DNA of 64,000 bases, from positions 124,001 through 188,000 of the forward strand of contig NZ_AZDS01000001.1 of NCBI RefSeq assembly GCF_001434095.1, in the 5' to 3' direction. Shown here one piece after another: positions 1 through 7,942 of this stretch (the stretch's first letter is position 1; each line of letters opens with the position of its first letter). Below the pieces are notes generated by a model. It made no database searches. It was not told where the DNA came from and was given only the letters and a program-made list of their open reading frames with translations. Source of the stretch: Fructilactobacillus fructivorans. GTDB lineage: Bacteria; Bacillota; Bacilli; Lactobacillales; Lactobacillaceae. Both the position numbers and the translations under genes were made by a program.

Positions 1-700
1 GGCCAAAGAACTCGGAATCTTTTCAATAAAACGGGCATTGCCGGAGTCTGTTACCCAATCTGAATTAGTTCAAATCGTAAAAGACCTTAATCATGATGAC
101 CGCATTAACGGAATTTTAGTTCAATCACCTCTTCCCGATCATATTGACGAAGAACAGATTATTGCAACTATTGATCCTAAAAAGGATGTGGATGGTTTTC
201 ATCCGGTGAACGTTGGAAAATTATTTCTTAATTTAAAGGGCCATTATCCCGTTGCATGTACTCCCAAGGGAATTATGACTTTGCTTGCTAAATATAAAAT
301 TAATTTGGACGGCAAAAACGTTGTGGTGGTTGGAAGAAGTTCAATTGTTGGAAAGCCCATGTTGGCATTGATGTTAAATGCTGATGCAACGGTCATTGAT
401 GTCCACAGTCATACTGATGATATTTCAAAGTACACTAAACATGCGGATATCGTTATATCGGCCGTTGGAAAGTACGCCATCTTAAATGATGATGATTTTA
501 AACCAGGTGCGGTGGTAATTGATGTTGGTCAAAATATGGATGAAAACGGTAAACTAGCTGGTGATGTAGCTTACAAAGCCAAGAGTGACAACATTGAATT
601 CATTACACCTGTTCCGGGTGGAGTTGGTCCAATGACAATTGCTACTTTGATGCAGCAAACGGTTGATATGTGTGAATGGAGTAAAAAGATTGGCAAGTAA
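1..700 (+). CDS. folD: Methylenetetrahydrofolate dehydrogenase/cyclohydrolase FolD (5' truncated by window)
   Basis: Bifunctional cytosolic enzyme interconverting 5,10-methylene-, methenyl- and 10-formyl-THF. The frame is open from base 2, so the true start lies upstream and about 232 codons are visible. Seen: the LVQSPLP substrate-loop motif, KDVDGFHP, the NADP-binding motif VVGRSSIVGKPM and the C-terminal TPVPGGVGPMT signature, all in family order. Its 3' end overlaps the probable xseA start by 11 bases, suggesting translational coupling. It works with Fhs and Fmt elsewhere in this window and with the folate transporter at the right edge. The call is secure; only the N-terminus is missing. 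Confidence 0.97.
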   Translation, partial: AKELGIFSIKRALPESVTQSELVQIVKDLNHDDRINGILVQSPLPDHIDEEQIIATIDPKKDVDGFHPVNVGKLFLNLKGHYPVACTPKGIMTLLAKYKINLDGKNVVVVGRSSIVGKPMLALMLNADATVIDVHSHTDDISKYTKHADIVISAVGKYAILNDDDFKPGAVVIDVGQNMDENGKLAGDVAYKAKSDNIEFITPVPGGVGPMTIATLMQQTVDMCEWSKKIGK

Positions 701-2039
701 ATATCTAACTGTATCAGCATTGACGCAGTATATAAAAAAGAAATTCGACGTTGATCCATACTTAGGAAGAGTTTATCTTACGGGTGAAATCTCGAACTTT
801 CGTTTACGTCCGACACACCAATACTTTAGTTTGAAAGATGATAATTCTAAGATTAACGTTACGATGTTCAAATCAGCGTTTTCTAAGATCAAGTTTATGC
901 CTGAAGAGGGAATGAAAGTTCTAGTAACTGGACATGTCTCTGTTTATGAAAAAACCGGGATGTATCAATTTTATATTGATCATATGGAACCGGACGGTGT
1001 GGGCCAACTTTACGAAGCTTATGAACAATTAAAGAACAAGTTAGCTAAAGAAGGACTGTTTGAGGGAATTCATAAAAAGTCACTGACAATGTATCCGAAA
1101 AAGATTGCAGTAGTGACATCGCAAAGTGGGGCCGTTATCAAGGACATTATTACCACCGTTAGAAGACGGTTTTCAATCGCCCAAATTGTTTTGTTTCCAG
1201 CTGCGGTTCAGGGAGAAAATGCTGCATCGGAGATTGCCCATCAAATTAGACGAGTTAATGAAATTGGTGGATTTGATACTTTAATTATCGGACGTGGTGG
1301 TGGATCAATTGAAGATTTGTGGCCATTTAATGAAGAAATAGTTGCACGAGCAATCTATGATAGTGAAGTTCCTGTTATTTCTTCTGTAGGACACGAAACT
1401 GATACTACTATTGCTGATTTAGTGTCTGATCAACGCGCTGCCACTCCGACTGCAGCGGCAGAATTAGCTGTTCCCGTACTTAGCGATGTGCTTTTAGATT
1501 TAAAGACGAAACAAACTCGAATTTATAATGCAATGGATAATCTTTTGGCACGGTCGCGATCCGAATACGATCGGGTCATGAATTCCTATGTTTTTAATCA
1601 GCCAGAACGGTTGTATGAGTCATATGTCCAACAATTGGATACTTTAAATACAAAACTCAGTACTAGTATGAAAGATTTGATCAATTATTATCATAATCAA
1701 CTTCAGGGAGAGTCAGAACAATTAAAGTTAAGTTCACCCGTCCATAAAATTAGTGGGATGCAGAATCAAGTTAATTATTATCTTGCTTCCATCAAAAAAT
1801 CAGTCCAAGGAATTGTAGATGGAAAGCGAAATCAATTAAGTTCAAATGCATCTGCACTTGATCATTTGAGTCCGTTGCGCTTAATGAGTTCAGGATACAG
1901 TATGGTGACAGATAGTGGCGGCCGAATGGTTAAGTCAATTAGGGATTTGAAGAAAAATGAGCAGATTGATGTTCGATTTAGCGATGGGAGTGCCAAAGCA
2001 ACTGTTGACCGAACTGAATCTAAAGGAGATAACAAATAA
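690..2039 (+). CDS. xseA: Exodeoxyribonuclease VII large subunit
   Basis: Catalytic and DNA-binding subunit of exonuclease VII, which degrades single-stranded DNA to oligonucleotides. The 449-residue length is normal. An N-terminal OB-fold runs over about residues 1-100 (LTGEISNFR, YFSLKD). The central nuclease domain has VVTSQSGAVIKDI, the IGRGGGSIEDLW motif and SSVGHETD. A long coiled-coil region and a short C-terminal segment with GYSMV follow. I chose the TTG at 690 because GGAG lies about 8 bases upstream and homologues begin at about SKYLTVSALTQ; the frame is open further 5' inside folD. Its stop overlaps the xseB ATG by one base. Confidence 0.95.
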   Translation: MASKYLTVSALTQYIKKKFDVDPYLGRVYLTGEISNFRLRPTHQYFSLKDDNSKINVTMFKSAFSKIKFMPEEGMKVLVTGHVSVYEKTGMYQFYIDHMEPDGVGQLYEAYEQLKNKLAKEGLFEGIHKKSLTMYPKKIAVVTSQSGAVIKDIITTVRRRFSIAQIVLFPAAVQGENAASEIAHQIRRVNEIGGFDTLIIGRGGGSIEDLWPFNEEIVARAIYDSEVPVISSVGHETDTTIADLVSDQRAATPTAAAELAVPVLSDVLLDLKTKQTRIYNAMDNLLARSRSEYDRVMNSYVFNQPERLYESYVQQLDTLNTKLSTSMKDLINYYHNQLQGESEQLKLSSPVHKISGMQNQVNYYLASIKKSVQGIVDGKRNQLSSNASALDHLSPLRLMSSGYSMVTDSGGRMVKSIRDLKKNEQIDVRFSDGSAKATVDRTESKGDNK

Positions 2040-2290
2040 TGGCAGATAAAAAACCAACGTTTGAAGAAAATATGAGTAAGTTAGAAGAAATCGTTAATCA
2101 GCTTGAACAGGGCGATGTACCCCTTGAGAAGGCTTTGTCTGAATTCAAAGATGGGGTTGAGTTAAGTAATGAAATGCAAAAGACCCTGTCGAATGCCCAA
2201 AAGACCCTTACCAAAATGATGGATGATAGTGACAATGAAGTTCCATTTGATCGCGATCAGCAAAATGGTGACAGTGATGATGGCCAATAA
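2039..2290 (+). CDS. xseB: Exodeoxyribonuclease VII small subunit
   Basis: Small helical subunit that assembles in several copies on XseA. It has 83 residues with the family core FEENMSKLEEIVNQLEQGDVPLEKAL, followed by FKDGVELS and an acidic, hydrophilic tail. A strong AAAGGAGA lies just before the ATG, and the ATG overlaps the xseA stop codon. The tail overlaps the start of the downstream prenyl transferase. Length and motif are typical. Confidence 0.95.
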   Translation: MADKKPTFEENMSKLEEIVNQLEQGDVPLEKALSEFKDGVELSNEMQKTLSNAQKTLTKMMDDSDNEVPFDRDQQNGDSDDGQ

Positions 2291-3149
2291 ACAAGTTCTG
2301 ACAGAGTTCAAACAGGAGTATATTCCACAAGTTGATCGGGTTCTAGAGAACAACATTCAAAAAGCTAGCTCAGTCAAATTAATTGTAAAAGCGATGGAAT
2401 ATTCGCTGATGGCGGGTGGAAAGCGACTACGTCCCTTATTAACGTTAGCTACTCTCCAAACCCTGAATCATCCCATTGATGAAGCAATGGTCCGAGCTAG
2501 TTCTGCCGTTGAATTAATTCACACTTATTCTCTGATTCATGATGATCTTCCCGCAATGGATAATGATGATTATCGGCGCGGAAAGTTATCAAATCATAAA
2601 GAATTTGGTGCGGGAATTGCAACTCTGGCGGGTGATGGACTATTAACCTTGGCATTTGGATGGTTAACAAACACTAGTTTATCGGATACCAAAAAAATTG
2701 AATTAGTTCGTCTGTTGGCACATGCCGCCGGTCCTGATGGAATGGTTGCTGGTCAAACTGTTGATCTAAGTTCTGACAAAAAGCAGTTAAGTCTTGACGA
2801 ATTGATACATTTACATAAGCAAAAAACTGGCGAGCTTTTTCATTATTGTGTCATGGCAGGAGCCATTATTGCCGATGCTGATGAGCAGAGTAAAAAGGCC
2901 TTATCAAGTTTTGCTTGGAATTTTGGATTGGCTTTTCAAATCTTTGATGATATTAAAGATGCACCAGATGATGAAAATCAAGATGATGTTGATAAAAATA
3001 CGTATGTAAACTTATTGGGAATGAAAGGTGCTAAACAAAAGTTAAAAGAAACTGTGCAAGCAAGTCAGCATTCATTAGAAGAATTACCAGATAAATTTTC
3101 ACCTGACCTGTTAAGTTCCTTTTTATCATATTTCATGGTCCAGAAGTGA
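2277..3149 (+). CDS. ispA: Polyprenyl synthetase (farnesyl/geranylgeranyl diphosphate synthase)
   Basis: Chain-elongating trans-prenyl transferase condensing IPP with allylic diphosphates, feeding undecaprenyl-phosphate and quinone precursors. Seen: GGKRLRPLL, the first Asp-rich motif (DDLPAMDNDD), the RRGK following it, and the second Asp-rich motif in FQIFDDIKD. Of two adjacent ATGs (2277, 2280), homologue N-termini fit about MANKQVLTEF, so the start lies inside the xseB 3' end; only a weak GGTGA precedes it. From 2277 it is 290 residues, normal for FPP synthase. Its substrates come from the mevalonate operon at 36792-40851. Exact chain length cannot be read from sequence by eye. Confidence 0.93.
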   Translation: MMANKQVLTEFKQEYIPQVDRVLENNIQKASSVKLIVKAMEYSLMAGGKRLRPLLTLATLQTLNHPIDEAMVRASSAVELIHTYSLIHDDLPAMDNDDYRRGKLSNHKEFGAGIATLAGDGLLTLAFGWLTNTSLSDTKKIELVRLLAHAAGPDGMVAGQTVDLSSDKKQLSLDELIHLHKQKTGELFHYCVMAGAIIADADEQSKKALSSFAWNFGLAFQIFDDIKDAPDDENQDDVDKNTYVNLLGMKGAKQKLKETVQASQHSLEELPDKFSPDLLSSFLSYFMVQK

Positions 3150-3156
3150 GGTTTAA

Positions 3157-3975
3157 ATGGCAAAAGAAAAAGAACGAGTAGACGTCTTACTAGTCAAACA
3201 AGGATTGTTTGACACGAGAGAGAAAGCTAAAAGAGCCGTCATGGCAGGTGAAGTGTTAGGCAAAAATGAACAGCGCATGGATAAGCCAGGTGTGAAAATA
3301 CCAGTTGAAACTAAGCTTCATTTAAAGGGGAATGTACTTCCATACGTTAGCCGTGGAGGCTTGAAGTTAGCCAAAGCTCTGAAAAGTTTTAACATTAGTG
3401 TAAAGGATAAAATTGTTTTAGACATCGGATCCTCTACTGGAGGATTCACTGACGTCATGTTGCAAAATGGTGCTAAGTTAAGTTATGCCCTTGACGTCGG
3501 AACGAACCAATTAGTTTGGAAATTGCGAAATGATCCACGGGTGATTGTAATGGAAAACACTAATTTTAGGTATAGTAAACCCGCTGATTTTACGCATGGG
3601 AAACCTGAATTTGCATCAATTGATGTATCTTTTATTTCGCTCAAATTGATTTTAGGGCCATTAAAATCAATCTTAACCACTGATGGTGAAGTTGTGGCTT
3701 TAATTAAACCACAATTTGAAGCTGGTCGTGGCAACGTTGGAAAACATGGGATTGTTCATGATAAAAAGGTTCATCAACAAGTAATTAATAATGTAATTCA
3801 ATTTGCTACAGATGCTGGTTTTTCAGTTTTAGGTTTAGACTTTTCGCCAATTAAAGGTGGAGAGGGAAACATTGAATTTTTGATTCACTTAAAATCATCT
3901 GATAATCCACGGATTGCACCAAATGTTTCTGCAGAAGATGCGATGGATAAGGCTTATAAAAGCTTGAATAATTAA
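3157..3975 (+). CDS. tlyA: TlyA family rRNA (cytidine-2'-O)-methyltransferase
   Basis: An S4 RNA-binding domain (about residues 5-65, starting RVDVLLVKQGLFDTREKAKRAV) is fused to an FtsJ/RrmJ-type Rossmann methyltransferase with the SAM-binding stretch VLDIGSSTGGFTDV. The family 2'-O-methylates 16S/23S rRNA; older annotations call it hemolysin A. At 272 residues it is full length. It sits between ispA and recN as in other Firmicutes, but the arginine repressor gene usually found between tlyA and recN is absent (13-base gap). RNA target specificity is inferred from the family only. Confidence 0.93.
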   Translation: MAKEKERVDVLLVKQGLFDTREKAKRAVMAGEVLGKNEQRMDKPGVKIPVETKLHLKGNVLPYVSRGGLKLAKALKSFNISVKDKIVLDIGSSTGGFTDVMLQNGAKLSYALDVGTNQLVWKLRNDPRVIVMENTNFRYSKPADFTHGKPEFASIDVSFISLKLILGPLKSILTTDGEVVALIKPQFEAGRGNVGKHGIVHDKKVHQQVINNVIQFATDAGFSVLGLDFSPIKGGEGNIEFLIHLKSSDNPRIAPNVSAEDAMDKAYKSLNN

Positions 3976-3987
3976 GAAGGTGAGAAG

Positions 3988-5694
3988 TTGTTACAGGAAA
4001 TTTCAATCAAAGATTTTGCAATCATTGATCAATTAGAGGTTAATTTCTATTCAGGGATGACCGTCCTATCTGGAGAGACTGGAGCTGGAAAATCAATTAT
4101 TATTGATGCTGTAGGTCTACTAGCCGGAGGACGTGGTTCGTCGCATTTTATCAGAAAGGGTGCTAATAAATCGATTTTACAAGGAATGTTTGCTATTCCT
4201 ACTGACGGTTTGACGGCGCGAGTCTTAGATAAGTTTGGCATTGATCATGATGATGACACTGTCATTTTGCAACGTGAATTATATCGTAATGGACGTAATG
4301 TATGTCGTATTAATGGCATGTTGGTCAATACAAACACCCTGAAGCAGGTCGGTGAAACTTTGGTTGATATTTATGGTCAAAATGAACATCAAGCGTTAAT
4401 GCAACCTGATAAGCACATTGGTTTACTTGATGAATTTGCTGGTAGCAACCTCAAGCCAACGCTTAAAAAATATCGAAATAAATACGAAAAATACCTGAAA
4501 TTAAAAAAAGAACTAAACAGTAAAAATAAAAATGAAAAAGAATGGGCACAACGGATTGATATGTTAAAGTATCAAGTTAATGAGATTGAGGCTGCTGATT
4601 TGACCGATGGAGAAGAAGAAGATTTGATTGCTGAAAGAGATCGGTTAAATAATTTTCAAGCTATCAGCGATAGTTTAGGTAGAAGTTTTAATGATATTAA
4701 TGGCGATGAAAGCATTAGTCCAATTGATATGATTGGAGATGCCATGAGCGCGCTTGAAGACGTGGAACGACTTGATGATGAATTTAAGTCAATTTCTGAG
4801 AACGTTAAAAATGCTTACTACACACTTCAAGATGCCTCTGGTGAAATCAGTAATCAAATTGACACCTTAGAGTTTGACCCCGATCGGTTAAATGAGGTTG
4901 AGCAGCGGTTAAATACCATTTTTGAATTAAAACGGAAATATGGCGATTCAATCGCCCAGATTTTAAAGTATTATGACAAAATTTCAGGGGAATTAGCTGA
5001 AATGGAATCTGATGAGAAAAGTGGAAATAATTTAGAAGAACGGTATAATGCAGCCGTTGATGAATTAAACCATTTGGGAAAAGAACTAAGTAAGATTAGA
5101 CACCAGCAAGCCGAAAAGTTAACCACTGAAATTCACCAGCAGTTGGCGGACCTTTACATGGATAAAACCCAGTTTGAAGTTCGTTTTTCCAACCTACCAA
5201 AAGATACATTCAATCGAAACGGGATTGAAGATGTTGAATTTTATATTCGGACTAACCCAGGAGAGGATATGGCACCGTTAGCGAAAATTGCTTCTGGTGG
5301 AGAACTGTCTCGAATTATGTTGGCACTTAAAACTATTTTTTCAAGGGTTCAAGGTGTAACTTCGATTGTGTTTGATGAGGTCGATACAGGAGTTTCGGGT
5401 AGAGTTGCCCAGGCAATTGCAGATAAAATCAGTGCTATTGGACAAAAATCACAAGTTTTATGTATCACACATCTTCCCCAGGTGGCCGCAATGGCTGATA
5501 ATCATGATTTTATCTCTAAGCACGTTGACGCCAATAATCGAACTGAGACTTCCGTTCAACCCTTATCTGGTAGTGAACGAGTTAAAGAACTAGCTCGAAT
5601 GCTCGCTGGGACCACGGTCACGAAGCTAACGATGGAGCATGCTTCTGAACTTTTAAACTTAGCAAACAAGCAAAAAGACCAAAAAAAGAAATGA
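3988..5694 (+). CDS. recN: DNA repair protein RecN
   Basis: SMC-like ATPase acting early in double-strand break repair. The N-terminal Walker A is GETGAGKSIIIDA (about residues 30-42). Two long coiled-coil arms flank the centre, then the ABC signature ASGGELSRIMLAL and Walker B SIVFDEVDTGVSG, and a C-terminal ITHLPQVAA. At 568 residues it is normal. The TTG start is supported by AAGAAGGTGAG immediately upstream. It appears to be the last gene of the folD-recN run: no clear terminator follows, but a promoter-like sequence for gmk lies just downstream. Confidence 0.96.
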   Translation: MLQEISIKDFAIIDQLEVNFYSGMTVLSGETGAGKSIIIDAVGLLAGGRGSSHFIRKGANKSILQGMFAIPTDGLTARVLDKFGIDHDDDTVILQRELYRNGRNVCRINGMLVNTNTLKQVGETLVDIYGQNEHQALMQPDKHIGLLDEFAGSNLKPTLKKYRNKYEKYLKLKKELNSKNKNEKEWAQRIDMLKYQVNEIEAADLTDGEEEDLIAERDRLNNFQAISDSLGRSFNDINGDESISPIDMIGDAMSALEDVERLDDEFKSISENVKNAYYTLQDASGEISNQIDTLEFDPDRLNEVEQRLNTIFELKRKYGDSIAQILKYYDKISGELAEMESDEKSGNNLEERYNAAVDELNHLGKELSKIRHQQAEKLTTEIHQQLADLYMDKTQFEVRFSNLPKDTFNRNGIEDVEFYIRTNPGEDMAPLAKIASGGELSRIMLALKTIFSRVQGVTSIVFDEVDTGVSGRVAQAIADKISAIGQKSQVLCITHLPQVAAMADNHDFISKHVDANNRTETSVQPLSGSERVKELARMLAGTTVTKLTMEHASELLNLANKQKDQKKK

Positions 5695-5712
5695 GTTTCA
5701 TTTTATCGCGTG

Positions 5713-5741
5713 TTGATTAATTGATTGATAAATTGCATAAT
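5713..5741 (+). promoter_or_regulatory. Candidate promoter for gmk-rpoZ
   Basis: TTGATT (5713-5718) and CATAAT (5736-5741) are separated by 17 bases in the 82-base gap between recN and gmk, followed by an AT-rich start region and AAAAGGAGCG. Read by eye; the -10 is one base off consensus. Confidence 0.5.
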
Positions 5742-5776
5742 ATAGTTAATGAAGTTACGAAAAAGGAGCGGTTTAA

Positions 5777-6393
<617 letters not shown>

Positions 6394-6394
<1 letters not shown>

Positions 6395-6597
6395 TGTTTA
6401 TTTATCCACCACTTGAAGATTTATTAAAACACGTTGATTCACGATATTCACTCGTGATGTTAGCTAGTAAGCGAGCTGAAGAACTTGATCAGGGTGCAAA
6501 ACCACTACTTCCTCATTACAAATCAGTAAAGTCAGTTGGAATGGCACTTGAAGAAATTGCTGCTGGTGTATTAACAATCGCTCCAGAAGACAAATAA
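6394..6597 (+). CDS. rpoZ: DNA-directed RNA polymerase omega subunit
   Basis: Small subunit that helps fold and hold the beta-prime subunit of RNA polymerase. 67 residues. Seen: [28 protein letters not shown] and the later [13 protein letters not shown], both hallmarks of the family. It is translationally coupled to gmk and followed at once by a rho-independent terminator. Confidence 0.96.
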
Positions 6598-6599
6598 TA

Positions 6600-6638
6600 A
6601 AGACTTTTGTGATGACCTCATCGCAAGGTCTTTTTTTA
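6600..6638 (+). terminator. Rho-independent terminator after rpoZ
   Basis: The arms AAGACTTTTGTGATGA and TCATCGCAAGGTCTT pair with some G-U pairs around a 2-base loop, followed by a run of seven T. It separates gmk-rpoZ from coaBC. Confidence 0.85.
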
Positions 6639-6664
6639 TTAAATGATTAATAATGATTGTGTAG

Positions 6665-6670
6665 TATAAT
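6665..6670 (+). promoter_or_regulatory. Candidate -10 element for coaBC
   Basis: A perfect TATAAT lies 30 bases before the coaBC TTG start and after the rpoZ terminator. No convincing -35 is visible 16-18 bases upstream, so this is a partial promoter call. Confidence 0.45.
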
Positions 6671-6699
6671 TAATAAGAAATGTGTTGGAGGGACTTAAT

Positions 6700-7908
6700 T
6701 TGTTAAAGGGAAAACGGATTGCTCTGTTTGTGACCGGTAGTGTTGCCGCATATAAGGCAATTTATTTATTAAGAATGTTCAGGAAGAATGGTGTGGATGT
6801 AAAAGTTGTGATGACTCCATTTGCCGAAAAGTTTGTCTCTAAATTAACTTTTCAAGTCTTATCCAAAAATGATGTTTACGATGATCAAAGTTATTTTGAT
6901 GATTCAACTACCATTAATCACATTGGATTAGCCAAATGGGCCGATTTAGCGGTTATTGTCCCGGCTACAGCTAACTTCATTGCCAAGACAGCCAACGGAA
7001 TTGCGGACAATTTTGCTAGTACCACTCTGTTAGCCATGGATTGTCCCAAGTATTATGCGCCTGCCATGAACGATGTTATGTTAGATAATCCCGCAACCCA
7101 GAGAAATATTATGCAATTAAAGCACGATGGAATTCATTTTATTGCACCAAAAGTTGGTTTACTAGCGGAGGGTTATTCTGCTAATGGTAGAATGGCTGAA
7201 CCAGAAGAAATTTATCATTTTTTGGATCAAAATTTTATTGATGGTAATTCTAAGCCGTTAGATGGTGTTAACCTTTTAGTCACAGCTGGTGGAACACGAG
7301 AACCAATTGATCCCGTTAGGTATCTTTCTAACAAATCCTCGGGAAAGATGGGGTATGCAATTGCTGAAGTTGCCCAGCGAATGGGAGCCAATGTGACGTT
7401 AATTAGTGCTAACAGTCATTGTCAGGTTCCGTCTGGAGTAAAGGTCATCAACGTTTATTCAGCTGCTCAACTAGAGCAACAGGTACAAGCTAACTTTCCC
7501 CATAATCGTGTTTTAATTATGGCTGCAGCGGTAAGTGATTTTAAGCCAGACCACGTTTCATCCCAAAAAATTAAAAAGGATCTTGATCATGATTCGTTGG
7601 ACCTTCATCTGATTAAAAATCATGACGTTGTTTCAAGGGTAGCCAAGACTAAGAAACCGGATCAAATTGTGATTGGATTTGCTGCCGAAACTAATCATCC
7701 AGTGGAAAATGCCACTCAAAAATTAAAGCAAAAGCATCTCGATTTAATTGTTCTAAACGATGTATCAAATTCGGCCATCGGTTTTAATAGTGACAATAAT
7801 CAAGTATCAATTATTTCTGATAAGGGGTTAATCAAGAAGACTAACGTTGAATCAAAATCTAAAATTGCTAAGGAAATTTTAGAGATCCTGTGTAAACGTT
7901 TGAACTAA
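6700..7908 (+). CDS. coaBC: Bifunctional phosphopantothenoylcysteine synthetase/decarboxylase
   Basis: Two successive steps of coenzyme A synthesis in one 402-residue protein. The N-terminal flavin CoaC part has FVTGSVAAYKA, the active-site His near residue 74 (NHIGLAKWAD), PATANFIAKTANGIADN and PAMN. The C-terminal CoaB part has TAGGTREPIDPVRYLSNKSSGKMG, MAAAVSDF and GFAAET. The TTG at 6700 is chosen because GGAGGGA lies 7 bases before it; the frame extends 18 bases further up but without a ribosome site. The substrate-clamp motif reads LAEGYSANGRM, with Glu157 where E. coli has its catalytic Cys158; I cannot say whether relatives share this. Confidence 0.95.
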   Translation: MLKGKRIALFVTGSVAAYKAIYLLRMFRKNGVDVKVVMTPFAEKFVSKLTFQVLSKNDVYDDQSYFDDSTTINHIGLAKWADLAVIVPATANFIAKTANGIADNFASTTLLAMDCPKYYAPAMNDVMLDNPATQRNIMQLKHDGIHFIAPKVGLLAEGYSANGRMAEPEEIYHFLDQNFIDGNSKPLDGVNLLVTAGGTREPIDPVRYLSNKSSGKMGYAIAEVAQRMGANVTLISANSHCQVPSGVKVINVYSAAQLEQQVQANFPHNRVLIMAAAVSDFKPDHVSSQKIKKDLDHDSLDLHLIKNHDVVSRVAKTKKPDQIVIGFAAETNHPVENATQKLKQKHLDLIVLNDVSNSAIGFNSDNNQVSIISDKGLIKKTNVESKSKIAKEILEILCKRLN

Positions 7909-7942
7909 TTTGTAGTATACAATACCTGAAAGGAGGGGTCAT

